Part shown: positions 1 to 10,587 of the stretch, in pieces
How positions within the stretch are numbered: the stretch's first letter is position 1
How the letters are laid out: each line of letters opens with the position of its first letter
Notes under the pieces: model-generated
Told to the model about the DNA's origin: nothing
Seen by the model: the letters and a program-made list of their open reading frames with translations, nothing else
The model's database searches: none
Assembly: GCA_963580455.1 (NCBI GenBank)
Contig: OY756967.1
Coordinates: 9,632,501-9,696,500, forward strand
Reading direction: 5' to 3'
From: Euonymus europaeus
Taxonomy: Eukaryota; Streptophyta; Magnoliopsida; Celastrales; Celastraceae
DNA: 64,000 nt
Translations under genes and position numbers: made by a program

Positions 1-331
1 AGTATACACCGAGCAATTTTGATTGTCCGAAGTTGCTCAACTCACTCTATGGAGGAGCCTTTAACGGTTTTTGTCCATTTGTCATAGAAAGTTGATGTTT
101 TCGCATCGAATAATCCTGGAAGCCCATTTTCATAAAATTTAACATAGAAGAACAATAAAAAGTATACACCGAGTAACTTTGATAGTCCGAAGTTGCTCAA
201 CTCTCTCTATGGAGGAGCTTTTATCGGTTTTTTTCCATTTGTCGTAGAAAGTTGGTGTTTTCACATCGAAATAATCCTGGAAGTTAATTTTCGTAAAATT
301 TAACATAGAAGAACAATAAAAAGTATACACC

Positions 332-359
332 GAGCAACTTTGATAGTCCGAAGTTGCTC
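332..359. repeat. Conserved 9-bp inverted repeat inside the monomer (representative copy)
   Basis: GAGCAACTT at 332-340 and its exact reverse complement AAGTTGCTC at 351-359 flank a 10-base loop. The same arms occur at monomer positions 11-19 and 30-38 in most units. The loop varies by type (GATAGTCC, GATTGTCC, GATGGTCC, GATGTTCC, GATACTCC, GACAGTCC). M, N and O types alter one or two bases of the right arm; C alters both arms. Confidence 0.85.
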
Positions 360-482
360 AACTCTCTCTATGGAGGAGCTTTTAACCGTTTTTGTCCATT
401 TGTCATAGAAAGTTGGTGTTTTGGCATCGAAATAACCCTGGCAGCTCATTTTCGTAAATTTAACATAGATGAACAATAAAAA

Positions 483-490
483 GTGTACAC
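483..490. repeat. GTGTACAC palindrome at monomer start (representative copy)
   Basis: An 8-bp perfect palindrome at monomer positions 2-9 in the GTG-starting monomers. In the other large class the same site reads GTATACAC, with only a 6-bp palindrome (GTATAC). The dyad arms begin two bases downstream. Confidence 0.8.
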
Positions 491-1607
491 CGAGCAACTT
501 TGATAGTCCGAAGTTGCTCAAGTCTCTCTATGGAGGAGCTTTTAACGGTTTTTGTCCATTTGTCAAAGAAAGTTGGTGTTTTGGCATCGAAATAATCCTG
601 GAAGCCCATTTTCGTAAAATTTAACGTAGAAGAACAATAAAAAGTATACACCGAGCAACTTCGATAGTCCGAAGTTGCTCAACTCTCTCTATGGAGGAGC
701 TTTTATCGGTTTTTTTCCATTTTTCATAGAAAGTTGGTTTTTTCGCATCGAAATAATCCTGGAAGCTAATTTTCGTAAAATTTAACATAGAAGAACAATA
801 AAAAGTATACACCGAGCAACTTTGATAGTCCGAAGTTGCTCAATTCTCTCTATGGAGGAGCTTTTAACCGTTTTTGTCCATTTGTCATAGAAAGTTGGTG
901 TTCTGGCATCGAAATAACCCTGGCAACTCATTTTTATAAAATTTGACATAGAAGAACATTAAAAAGTGTACATCGAGCAACTTTGATAGTCCGATGTTGC
1001 TCAACTATCTCTATGGAGGAGCTTTCAATGGTTTTGTCCATTTGTCATAGAAAGTTGATGTTTTGTCATCGAAATAATCCTGAAAGCTCATTTTCGTAAA
1101 ATTTAACATAGAAGAACAATAAAAAGTATACACCGAGCAACTTTGATAGTCCGAAGTTTCTCAACTCTCTCTATGGAGGAGCTTTTAACGGTTTTTGTCC
1201 ATTTGTCATAGAAAGTTGGTGTTTTCACATCGAAATAATCCTGTAAGCTCATTTTCGTAGAATTTAGCATAGAAGAACAATAAAAAGTATAGACCGAGCA
1301 ACTTTGATAGTCCGAAGTTGCTCAACTCTCTCTATGGCGGAGCTTTTAACGGTTTTTGTCCATTTGTCATAGAAAGTTGGTGTTTTCGCATCGAAATAAT
1401 CCTGGAAGCTCATTTTCGTAGAATTTAACATAGAAGAACAATAAAAAGTATACACCGAGCAACTTTGATAGTCCGAAGTTGCTCAACTCTCTCTATGGAG
1501 GAGCTTTTAACGGTTTTTGTTCATTTGTCATAGAAAGTTGGTGTTTTTGCATTGAAATAACCCTGGAAACTCATTTTCGTAAAATCCAACATAGAAGAAC
1601 AATAAAA

Positions 1608-2890
1608 AGTGTATACCGAGCAACTTTGATTGTCCGAAGTTGCTCTACTATCTCCATGGAGGAGTTTTTAACGGTTTTGTCCTTTTGTCAAAGAAAGTTG
1701 TTGTTTTGGCTTCGAAATAATCCTGGAAGCTCATTTTGGTAAAATTTAACATAAAAGAACAATAAAAAGTGTACACCGAGCAACTTTGATGGTCCGACGT
1801 TGCTCAACTCTCTCTTTTGAGGAGCTTTTAACGGTTTTGTCCATTTGTCCTAGAAAGTTGGTGTTTTTGCTTCGAAATAATCCTGGAAGCTCATTTTCGT
1901 AAAATTTAACATAGAAGAACAATAAAAAGTGTACACCGAGCAACTTTGATTGTCCGAAGTTGCTCTACTCTCTCTATGGAGGAGCTTTTAACGGTTTTGT
2001 CCATTTTTCATAGAAAGTTAATGTTTTGGCATCGAAATAATATTGGAGGCTTATACTCGTAAAATTTGACTTAGTAGAATAATATAAAGTGTACACCGAG
2101 CAACTTTGATTCTCTGAAGTTGCTCTACTCTCTCTTTGGAGGTGCTTTTAACGGTTTTGTCCTTTTGTCATAGAAAGTCGGTGTTTTGGCATCGAAATAA
2201 CTCTGGAAGCTCATTTTTCATAAAATTTAACATAGAAGAACAATAAAAAGTGTACACCGAGCAAGTTTGATTGTCCGAAGTTGCTCAACTCTCTCTGTGT
2301 AGGAGCTTTTAACGGTTTTGTCCATTTGTCATAGAAAGTTGGTGTTTTGGCATCGAAATAATCCTAGAAGGTCATTTTCGTAAACTTTAACATAGAATAA
2401 CAATAAAAAGTGTACACCGAGCAACTTTGATTGTCCGAAGTTGCTCTATTCTCTCTATGGAGGGGCTTTTAACGGTTTTGTCCATTTGTCATAGAAAGTT
2501 GTTGTTTGGGCATCGCAATAATCTTGGAAGCTTTTACTCATAAAATTTGACACAGAAGAACAATTAAACGTGTACACCGAGCATCTTTGATGGTCCGAAA
2601 TTGGTCAACTCTATCTAGGAAGGAGCTTTTATCTATTTTCTCTATTTGTCATAGAAACTTTGGATTTTGGCATCGAAATAATCTAGGAAGCTTATACTCA
2701 TAAAATTTGACATAGAAGAACAATAAAAAGTGTACGCCGAGCAACTTTGATGTTCCGAAGTTGCTCAACTCTCTCTATGGAGGAGCTTTTCAAGGTATTG
2801 TCCATTTGTCATATAAAGTTGGTCTTTTGCCATCGAAATAATATTGGAAGCGTATACTCATAAAATTTGACATAGAAGAACAATAAAAAG
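1608..2890 (+). repeat. Eight-monomer block S U P ... Q C D, first copy
   Basis: This run contains monomers starting at 1,608 (S-like, CTACTATCTCC), 1,768 (U), 1,928 (P-like) and 2,088 (after a GACTTAGTAGAATAATATA tail), followed by Q-, C- and D-type units. It recurs at 3,533-4,655. From the P monomer onward the offset is exactly 11 monomers (1,928 to 3,693 and 2,088 to 3,853, both 1,765 bp), and the substitution pattern matches type by type. At the S/U monomers the second copy is one monomer shorter. Confidence 0.8.
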
Positions 2891-3532
2891 TGTACACCGA
2901 GCAACTTCGATAGTCCGAAGTTGCTCAACTCTCTCTATGGAGGAGCTTTTAACGGTTTTTGTCCATTTGTCATAGAAAGTTGGTGTTTTGGCATCGAAAT
3001 AATCCTGGAAGCCCATTTTCGTAAAATTTAACATAGAAGAACAACAAAAAGTATACACCGAGTAATTTCGATAGTCCGAGGTTGCTCAACTCTCTCTATG
3101 TAGGAGCTTTTATCGGTTTTTTTCCATTTGTCATAGAAAGTTGGTGTTTTTGCATCGAAATAATCCTGGAAGCTAATTTTCGTAAAATTTAACATAGAAG
3201 AACAATAAAAAGTATATACCGAGCAACTTTGATAGTCCGAAGTTGCTCAACTCTCTCTATTGAGGAGCTTTTAACCGTTTATGTCCATTTGTCGTAGAAA
3301 GTTGGTGTTTTGGCATCGAAATAACCCTGGCTGCTCATTTTCGTAAAATTTAACATAGAAGAACAATAAAAAGTGTACACCGAACAACTTTGATAGTCCG
3401 AAGTTGCTCAACTCTCTCTATGGAGGAGCTTTTAACGGTTTTTGTCTATTCGTCATAGAAAGTTGGTGTTTTGGCATCGAAATAATCCTGGAAGCTCATT
3501 TTCGTAAAATTTAACATAGAAGAACAATAAAA

Positions 3533-4655
3533 AGTGTATACCGAGCAACATTGATTGTCCGAAGTTGCTCTACTATCTCCATGGAGGAGTTTTTAACGGT
3601 TTTGTCCATTTGTCCTAGAAAGTTGGTGTTTTGGCTTCGAAATAATCCTGAAAGCTCATTTTCGTAAAATTTAACATAGAAGAACAATAAAAAGTGTACA
3701 CCGAGCAACTTTGATTGTCCGAAGTTGCTCTACTCTCTCTATGGAGGAGCTTTTAACGGTTTTGTCCATTTTTCATGGAAAGTTAATGTTTTGGCATCGA
3801 AATAATATTGAAAGCTTATACTCGTAAAATTTGACTTAGTAGAATAATATAAAGTGTACACCGAGCAACTTTGATTGTCTGAAGTTGCTCTACTCTCTCT
3901 ATGGAGGTGCTTTTAACGGTTTTGTCCTTTTGTCATAGAAAGTTGGTGTTTTGGCATCGAAATAACTCTGGAAGCTCATTTTCGTAAAATTTAACATAGA
4001 AGAACAATAAAAAGTGTACACCGAGCAACTTTGATTGTCCGAAGTTGCTCAACTCTCTCTGTGGAGGAGCTTTTAACGGTTTTGTCCATTTGTCATAGAA
4101 AGTTGGTGTTTTGGCATCGAAATAATCCTGGAAGCTCAATTTCGTAAACTTTAACATAGAAGAACAATAAAAAGTGTACACCGAGTAACATTGATTGTCC
4201 GAAGTTGCTCAACTCTCTCTATGGAGGAGCTTTTAACGGTTTTGTCCATTTGTCATAGAAAGTTGCTGTTTCGGCATCGAAATAATCTTGGAAGCTTATA
4301 CTCATAAAATTTGACATAGAAGAACAATAAAACGTGTACACCGAGCATTTTTGATGGTCCGAAATTTGTCAACTCTCTCTATGAAAGAGCTTTTATCAGT
4401 TTTCTCCATTTGTCATAGAAACTTGAGATTTTGGCATCGAAATAATCTTGGAAGCTTATACTGATAAAATTTGACATAGAAGAACAATAAAAAGTCTACA
4501 CCGAGCAACTTTGATGTTCCGAAGTTGCTCAACTGTCTCTATGGAGGAGCTTTTCAAGGTATTGTCCATTTGTCATAGAAAATTGGTCTTTTGCCATCGA
4601 AATAATCTTGAAAGCTTATACTCATAAAATTTGACATAGAAGAACATTAAAAAGT
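3533..4655 (+). repeat. Block P ... Q C D, second copy, with S/U fusion at its left edge
   Basis: This is the second copy of the 1,608-2,890 block, shortened by one unit. The monomer at 3,533-3,692 begins like S at 1,608 (GTGTATACCGAGCAAC, CTACTATCTCC) and ends like U at 1,768 (GTCCTAG, GGCTTCG). The remaining P to D monomers line up at a constant 1,765 bp offset from the first copy. Confidence 0.8.
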
Positions 4656-5935
4656 GTACATCGAGCAACTTTGATAGTCCGAAGTTGCTCAACTATCTCT
4701 ATGGAGGAGCTTTTCAAGGTATTGTCCATTTGTCATAGAAATTTGGTCTTTTGTCATCGAAATAATCTTGCAAGCTTATACTCATAAAATTTGACATAGA
4801 AGAGCAATAAAAAGTATACACCGAGCAACTTTGATAGTCCGAAGTTGCTCAACTCCTTCTATGGAGGAGCTTTTAACGGTTTTTGTCCATTTGTCATAGA
4901 AAGTTGGTGTTTTCGCATCGAAATAATCCTGTAATCTCATTTTCGTAGAATTTAACATAGAAAAACAATAAAAAGTATACATCGAGCAACTTTGATAGTC
5001 CGAAGTTGCTCAACTCTCTCTATGGAGGAGTTTTTAATGGTTTTTGTCCATTTGTCATAGAAAGTTGGTGTTTTGGCATCGAAATAACCCTGGAAACTCA
5101 TTTTCGTATAATCCAACATAGAAGAACAATAAAAAGTGTACACCGAGCAACTTTGATTGTCCGAAGTTGCTCTACTCTCTCTATGGAGGAGCTTTTCAAG
5201 GTATTGTCCATTTGTTATAGAAAGTTGGTCTTTTGCCATCGAAATAATCTTGGAAGCTTATACTCATAAAATTTGACATAGAAGAACATTAAAAAGTGTA
5301 CACCGAGCAACTTTGATAGTCCGAAGTTGCTCAACTCTCTCTATGGAGGAGCTTTTAACGGTTTTTGTCCATTTGTCATAAAAAGTTGTTGTTTTCGCAT
5401 CGAAATAATCCTGGAAGCTCATTTTCGTAAAATTTAACATAGAATAACAATAAAAAGTGAACACCGAGCAACTTTGATTGTCCGAAGTTGCTCTGCTCTC
5501 TCTATGGAGGAGCTTTTAACGGTTTTGTCCATTTGTCATAGAAAGTTGCTGTTTTGGCATCGCAATAATCTTGGAAGCTTATACTCATAAAATTTGACAT
5601 AGAAGAACAATAAAACGTGTACACCGAGCATCTTTGATGGTCCGAAATTGGTCAACTCTATCTACGAAGGAGCTTTTAACTATTTTCTCTATTTGTCATA
5701 GAAACTTGGGATTTTGGCATCGAAATAATCTAGGAAGCTTATACTCATAAAATTTGACATAGAAGAACAATAAAAAGTGTACACCGAGCAACTTTGATGT
5801 TCCGAAGTTGCTCAACTCTCTTTATCGAGGAGCTTTTCAAGGTATTGTCCATTTGTCATAGAAAGTTGGTCCTTTGCCATCGAAATAATATTGGAAGCGT
5901 ATACTTATAAAATTTGACATAGAAAAAAATTAAAA

Positions 5936-8180
5936 AGTATACACCGAGCAACTTTGATAGTCCGAAGTTGCTCAACTCTCTCTATGGAGGAGCTTTTAAC
6001 GGTTTTTGTCCATTTGTCATAGAAAGTTGATGTTTTCACATAGAATAATCCTGGAAGCTCATTTTCGTAAAATTTAACATAGAAGAACAATAAAAAGTAT
6101 ACACCGAGCAACTTTGATAGTCCGAAGTTGCTCAACTCTCTCTATGGAGGAGCTTTTAACGGTTTTTGTCCATTTGTCATAGAAAGTTGGTGTTTTGGAA
6201 TCGAAATAATCCTGGAAGCCCATTTTCGTAAAATTTAACATAGAAGAACAATAAAAAGTATACACCGAGTAACTTTGATAGTCCGAAGTTGCTCAACTCT
6301 CTCTATGGAGGAGCTTCTATCGGTTTTTTTCCATTTGTCATAGAAAGTTGGTGTTTTCGCATCGAAATAATCCTGGAAGCTAATTTTCGTAAAATTTAAC
6401 ATAGAAGAACAATAAAAAGTATACACCGAGCAACTTTTATAGTCCGAAGTTGCTCAACTCTCTCTATGGAGGAGCTTTTAACCGTTTTTGTCCATTTGTC
6501 ATAGAAAGTTGGTGTTTTGGCATCAAAATAATCCTGGAAGCCCATTTTCGTAAAATTTAACATAGAAGAACAATAAAAAGTATACACCGAGCAACTTTGA
6601 TAGTCCGAAGTTGCTCAACTCTCTCTATGCAGGAGCTTTTATCGGTTTTTTTACATTTGTCATAGAAAGTTGGTGTTTTCGCATCGAAATAATCCTAGAA
6701 GCTAATTTTCGTAAAATTTAACATAGAAAAACAATAAAAAGTATACACCGAGCAACTTTGATAGTCCGAAGTTTCTCAACTCTCTCTAATGAGAAACTTT
6801 TAACCGTTTTTGTCCATTTGTCATAGAAAGTTGGTGTTTTGGCTTCGAAATAACCCTGGCAGCTCATTTTCATAAAATTTGACCTAGAAGAACATTAAAA
6901 AGTTTACATCGAGCAACTTTGATAGACCGAAGTTGCTCAACTATCTCTATGGAGGAGCTTTTAATGGTTTTGTCCATTTGTCATAGAAAGTTGATGTTTT
7001 GTCATCGAAATAATCCTGGAAGCTCATTTCGTAAACTTTAACATAGAAGAACAATAAAATGTATACACCGAGCAACTTTGATAGTCCGAAGTTGGTCAAC
7101 TCTCTCTATGGAGGAGCTTTTAACGGTTTTTGTCCATTTGTCATAGAAAGTTGGTGTTTTCGCATCGAAATAATCTTGGAAGCTCATTTTCGTAGAATTT
7201 AACATAGAAGAACAATAAAAAGTATACACCGAGCAACTTTGACAGTCCGAAGTTGATCAACTCTCTCTTTGGAGGAGCTTTTAACGGTTTTTGTCCATTT
7301 GTCATAGAAAGTTGGTGTTTTCGCATCGAAATAATCCTGGAAGCTCATTTTCGTAAAATTTAACATAGAAGAACAATAAAAAGTTTACACCGAGCAACTT
7401 TGACAGTCCGAAGTTGCACAACTCTCTCTTTGGAGCAGCTTTTAACGGTTTTGTCCATTTGTCCAAGAAAGTTGGTGTTTTGGCTTCGAAATAATCCTGG
7501 AAGCTCATTTTCGTCAAATTTAACATAGAAGAACAATAAAAAGTGTACACCGAGCAACTTTGATAGTACGAAGTTGCTCTACTCTCTCTATGGAGGAGCT
7601 TTTAACGGTTTTGTCCATTTTTCATGGAAAGTTAATGTTTTGGCATCGAAATAACCATGGAAACTCATTTTCGTATAATCCAACATAGAAGAACAATAAA
7701 AAGTGTACACCGAGCAACTTTGATTGTCCGAAGTTGCTCTGCTCTCTCTATGGAGGAGCTTTTAACGGTTTTGTCCATTTGTCATAGAAAGTTGCTGTTT
7801 TGGCATCGCAATAATCTTGGAAGCTTATACTCATAAAATTTGACATAGAAGAACAATAAAACGTGTACACCGAGCATCTTTGATGGTCCGAAATTGGTCA
7901 ACTCTATCTACGAAAGAGCTTTTAACTATTTTCTCTATTTGTCATAGAAACTTGGGATTTTGGCATCGAAATAATCTAGGAAGCTTATACTCATAAAATT
8001 TGACATAGAAGAACAATAAAAAGTGTACACCGAGCAACTTTGATGTTCCGAAGTTGCTCAACTCTCTTTATGGAGGAGCTTTTCAAGGTATTGTCCATTT
8101 GTCGTAGAAAGTTGGTCCTTTGCCATCGAAATAATATTGGAAGCGTATACTTATAAAATTTGCATAGAAAAAAATTAAAA
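5936..8180 (+). repeat. HOR-1 unit, 14 monomers
   Basis: Order E F G (H/I) J K L M N O P' Q C D, with starts at 5,936, 6,096, 6,257, 6,418, 6,579, 6,740, 6,901, 7,060, 7,221, 7,382, 7,542, 7,702, 7,862 and 8,022. The fourth monomer combines an H-like left part (TTTTATAGTCC, AACCGTTTTTG) with an F/I-like right part (GCCCATTTTCG), so one monomer is missing relative to the 15-mer. P' has a right half like R (ATAATCCAACATAG) in place of the usual P tail. Confidence 0.85.
7251..7262. repeat. AGTTGATCAACT palindrome in N-type monomer (representative copy)
   Basis: A 12-bp perfect palindrome created in N-type monomers by a single C-to-A change from the usual AGTTGCTCAACT. It recurs at the same monomer phase in N copies of HOR family 1, for example in the units ending at 16,041, 18,128 and 20,696. 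Confidence 0.85.
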
Positions 8181-10587
8181 AGTATACACCGAGCAACTTT
8201 GATAGTCCGAAGTTGCTCAACTCTCTCTATGGAGGAGCTTTTAACGGTTTTTGTCCATTTGTCATAGAAAGTTGATGTTTTCACATAGAATAATCTTGGA
8301 AGCTCATTTTCGTAAAAATTAACATAGAAGAACAATAAAAAGTATACACCGAGCAACTTTGATAGTCCGAAGTTGCTCAACTCTCTCTATGGAGGAGCTT
8401 TTAACGGTTTTTGTCCATTTTTCATAGAAAGTTGGTGTTTTGGAATCGAAATAATCCTGGAAGCCCATTTTCGTAAAATTTAACATAGAAGAACAATAAA
8501 AAGTATACACCGAGTAACTTTGATAGTCCGAAGTTGCTCAACTCTCTCTATGAAGGAGCTTCTATCGGTTTTTTTCCATTTGTCATAGAAAGTTGGTGTT
8601 TTCGCATCGAAATAATCCTGGAAGCTAATTTTCTTAAAATTTAACATAGAAGAACAATAAAAAGTATACACCGAGCAACTTTTATAGTCCGAAGTTGCTC
8701 AACTCTCTCTATGGAGGAGCTTTTAACCGTTTTTGTCCATTTGTCATAGAAAGTTGGTGTTTTGGCATCGAAATAACCCTGGCAGCTCATTTTCGTAAAA
8801 TTTAACATAGAAGAACAATAAAAAGTGTACACCGAACAACTTTGATAGTCCGAAGTTGCTCAACTCTCTCTATGGAGGAGCTTTTAACGGTTTTTGTCCA
8901 TTAGTCATAGAAAGTTGGTGTTTTGGCATCGAAATAATCCTGGAAGCCCATTTTCGTAAAATTTAACATAGAAGAACAATAAAAAGTATACACCGAGCAA
9001 CTTTGATAGTCCGAAGTTGCTCAACTCTCTCTATGCAGGAGCTTTTATCGATTTTTTTCCATTTGTCATAGAAAGTTGGTGTTTTCGCATCGAAATAATC
9101 CTGGAAGCTAATTTTCGTAAAATTTAACATAGAAAAACAATAAAAAGTATACACCGAGCAACTTTGATAGTCCGAAGTTGCTCAACTCTCTCTATGGAGG
9201 AGCTTTTAACCGTTTTTGTCCATTTGTCATAGAAAGTTGGTGTTTTGGCATCGAAATAACCCTGGCAGCTCATTTTCATAAAATTTGACATAGAAGAACA
9301 TTAAAAAGTTTACATCGAGCAACTTTGATAGTCCGAAGTTGCTCAACTATCTCTATGGAGGAGCTTTTAATGGTTTTGTCCATTTGTCATAGAAAGTTGA
9401 TGTTTTGTCATCGAAATAATCCTGGAAGCTCATTTCGTAAAATTTAACAGAGAAGAACAATAAAAAGTATACACCGAGCAACTTTGATAGTCCGAAGTTG
9501 GTCAACTCTCTCTATGGAGGAGCTTTTAACGGTTTTTGTCCATTTGTCATAGAAAGTTGGTGTTTTCGCATCGAAATAATCCTGGAAGCTCATTTTCGTA
9601 GAATTTAACATAGAAGAATAATAAAAAGTATACACCGAGCAACTTTGACAGTCCGAAGTTGATCAACTCTCTCTTTGGAGGAGCTTTTAACGGTTTTTGT
9701 CCATTTGTCATAGAAATTCGGTGTTTTCGCATCGAAATAATCCCGGAAGCTCATTTTCGTAAAATTTAACATAGAAGAACAATAAAAAGTTTACACCGAG
9801 CAACTTTGACAGTCCGAAGTTGCACAACTCTCTCTTTGGAGCAGCTTTTAACGGTTTTGTCCATTTGTCCTAGAAAGTTGGTGTTTTGGCTTCGAAATAA
9901 TCCCGGAAGCTCATTTTCGTAAAATTTAACATAGAAGAACAATAAAAAGTGTACACCGAGCAACTTTGATAGTCCGAAGTTGCTCTACTCTCTCTATGGA
10001 GGATCTTTTAACGGTTTTGTCTATTTTTCATGGAAAGTTAATGTTTTGGCATCGAAATAATATTGGAAGCTTATACTCGTAAAATTTGACTTAGTAGAAT
10101 AATATAAAGTGTACACCGAGCAACTTTGATTGTCCGAAGTTGCTCTGCTCTCTCTATGGAGGAGCTTTTAACGGTTTTGTCCATTTGTCATAGAAAGTTG
10201 CTGTTTTGGCATCGCAATAATCTTGGAAGCTTATACTCATAAAATTTGACATAGAAGAACAATAAAACGTGTGCACCGAGCATCTTTGATGGTCCGAAAT
10301 TGGTCAACTCTATCTATGAAGGAGCTTTTAACTATTTTCTCTATTTGTCATAGAAACTTGGGATTTTGGCATCGAAATAATCTAGGAAGCTTATACTCAT
10401 AAAATTTGACATAGAAGAACAATAAAAAGTGTACTCCGAGCAACTTTGATGTTCCGAAGTTGCTCAACTCTCTTTATGGAGGAGCTTTTCAAGGTATCGT
10501 CCATTTGTCATAGAAAGTTGGTCCTTTGCCATCGAAATAATATTGGAAGCGTATACTTATAAAATTTGACATAGAAAAAAATTAAAA
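8181..10587 (+). repeat. HOR-1 unit, complete 15-mer (2,407 bp)
   Basis: Order E F G H I J K L M N O P Q C D, the fullest simple version of the family. It is a useful reference unit because each monomer shows its type-specific bases without obvious fusion. F to L and M to D match the following 17-mer units at offsets of 2,728 bp. Confidence 0.87.

Larger units (their letters stand above)
1..5935 (+). repeat. Diverged left flank of the array, mixed monomer types
   Basis: Monomers here carry more private substitutions than those further right. From 161 to 1,446 the order resembles HOR family 1 (G H I G K L M M). At 1,447 it switches to an R S U run typical of family 2, then P and relatives, Q, C, D up to about 2,890. 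F G H I follow, then a second P to D run (3,693 to about 4,650), then K/L/D-like, M, R at 4,974, and mixed Q C D monomers up to 5,935. The two R monomers (1,447 and 4,974) are 3,527 bp apart, or 22 monomers. Both type sets therefore exist side by side outside the more homogenised blocks. Confidence 0.8.

Noticed and set aside
2081..2090. TATAAAG as a promoter TATA box in P-type monomers
   Set aside because: It is a type-specific monomer end repeated across the array with no downstream gene. It is kept only as a low-priority observation.
6096..6256. 5S rRNA, tRNA or snRNA-derived satellite
   Set aside because: I could not find tRNA A/B box sequences in the right spacing, a cloverleaf, or 5S internal control elements in the consensus. 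The only clear fold is the short dyad at positions 11-42.
7991..8380. Longest open frame (129 codons, minus strand)
   Set aside because: It is produced by a 1-base deletion in the D monomer (TTTGCATAG for TTTGACATAG) that joins two ordinary satellite frames. Other copies of the same junction are not open over this length.
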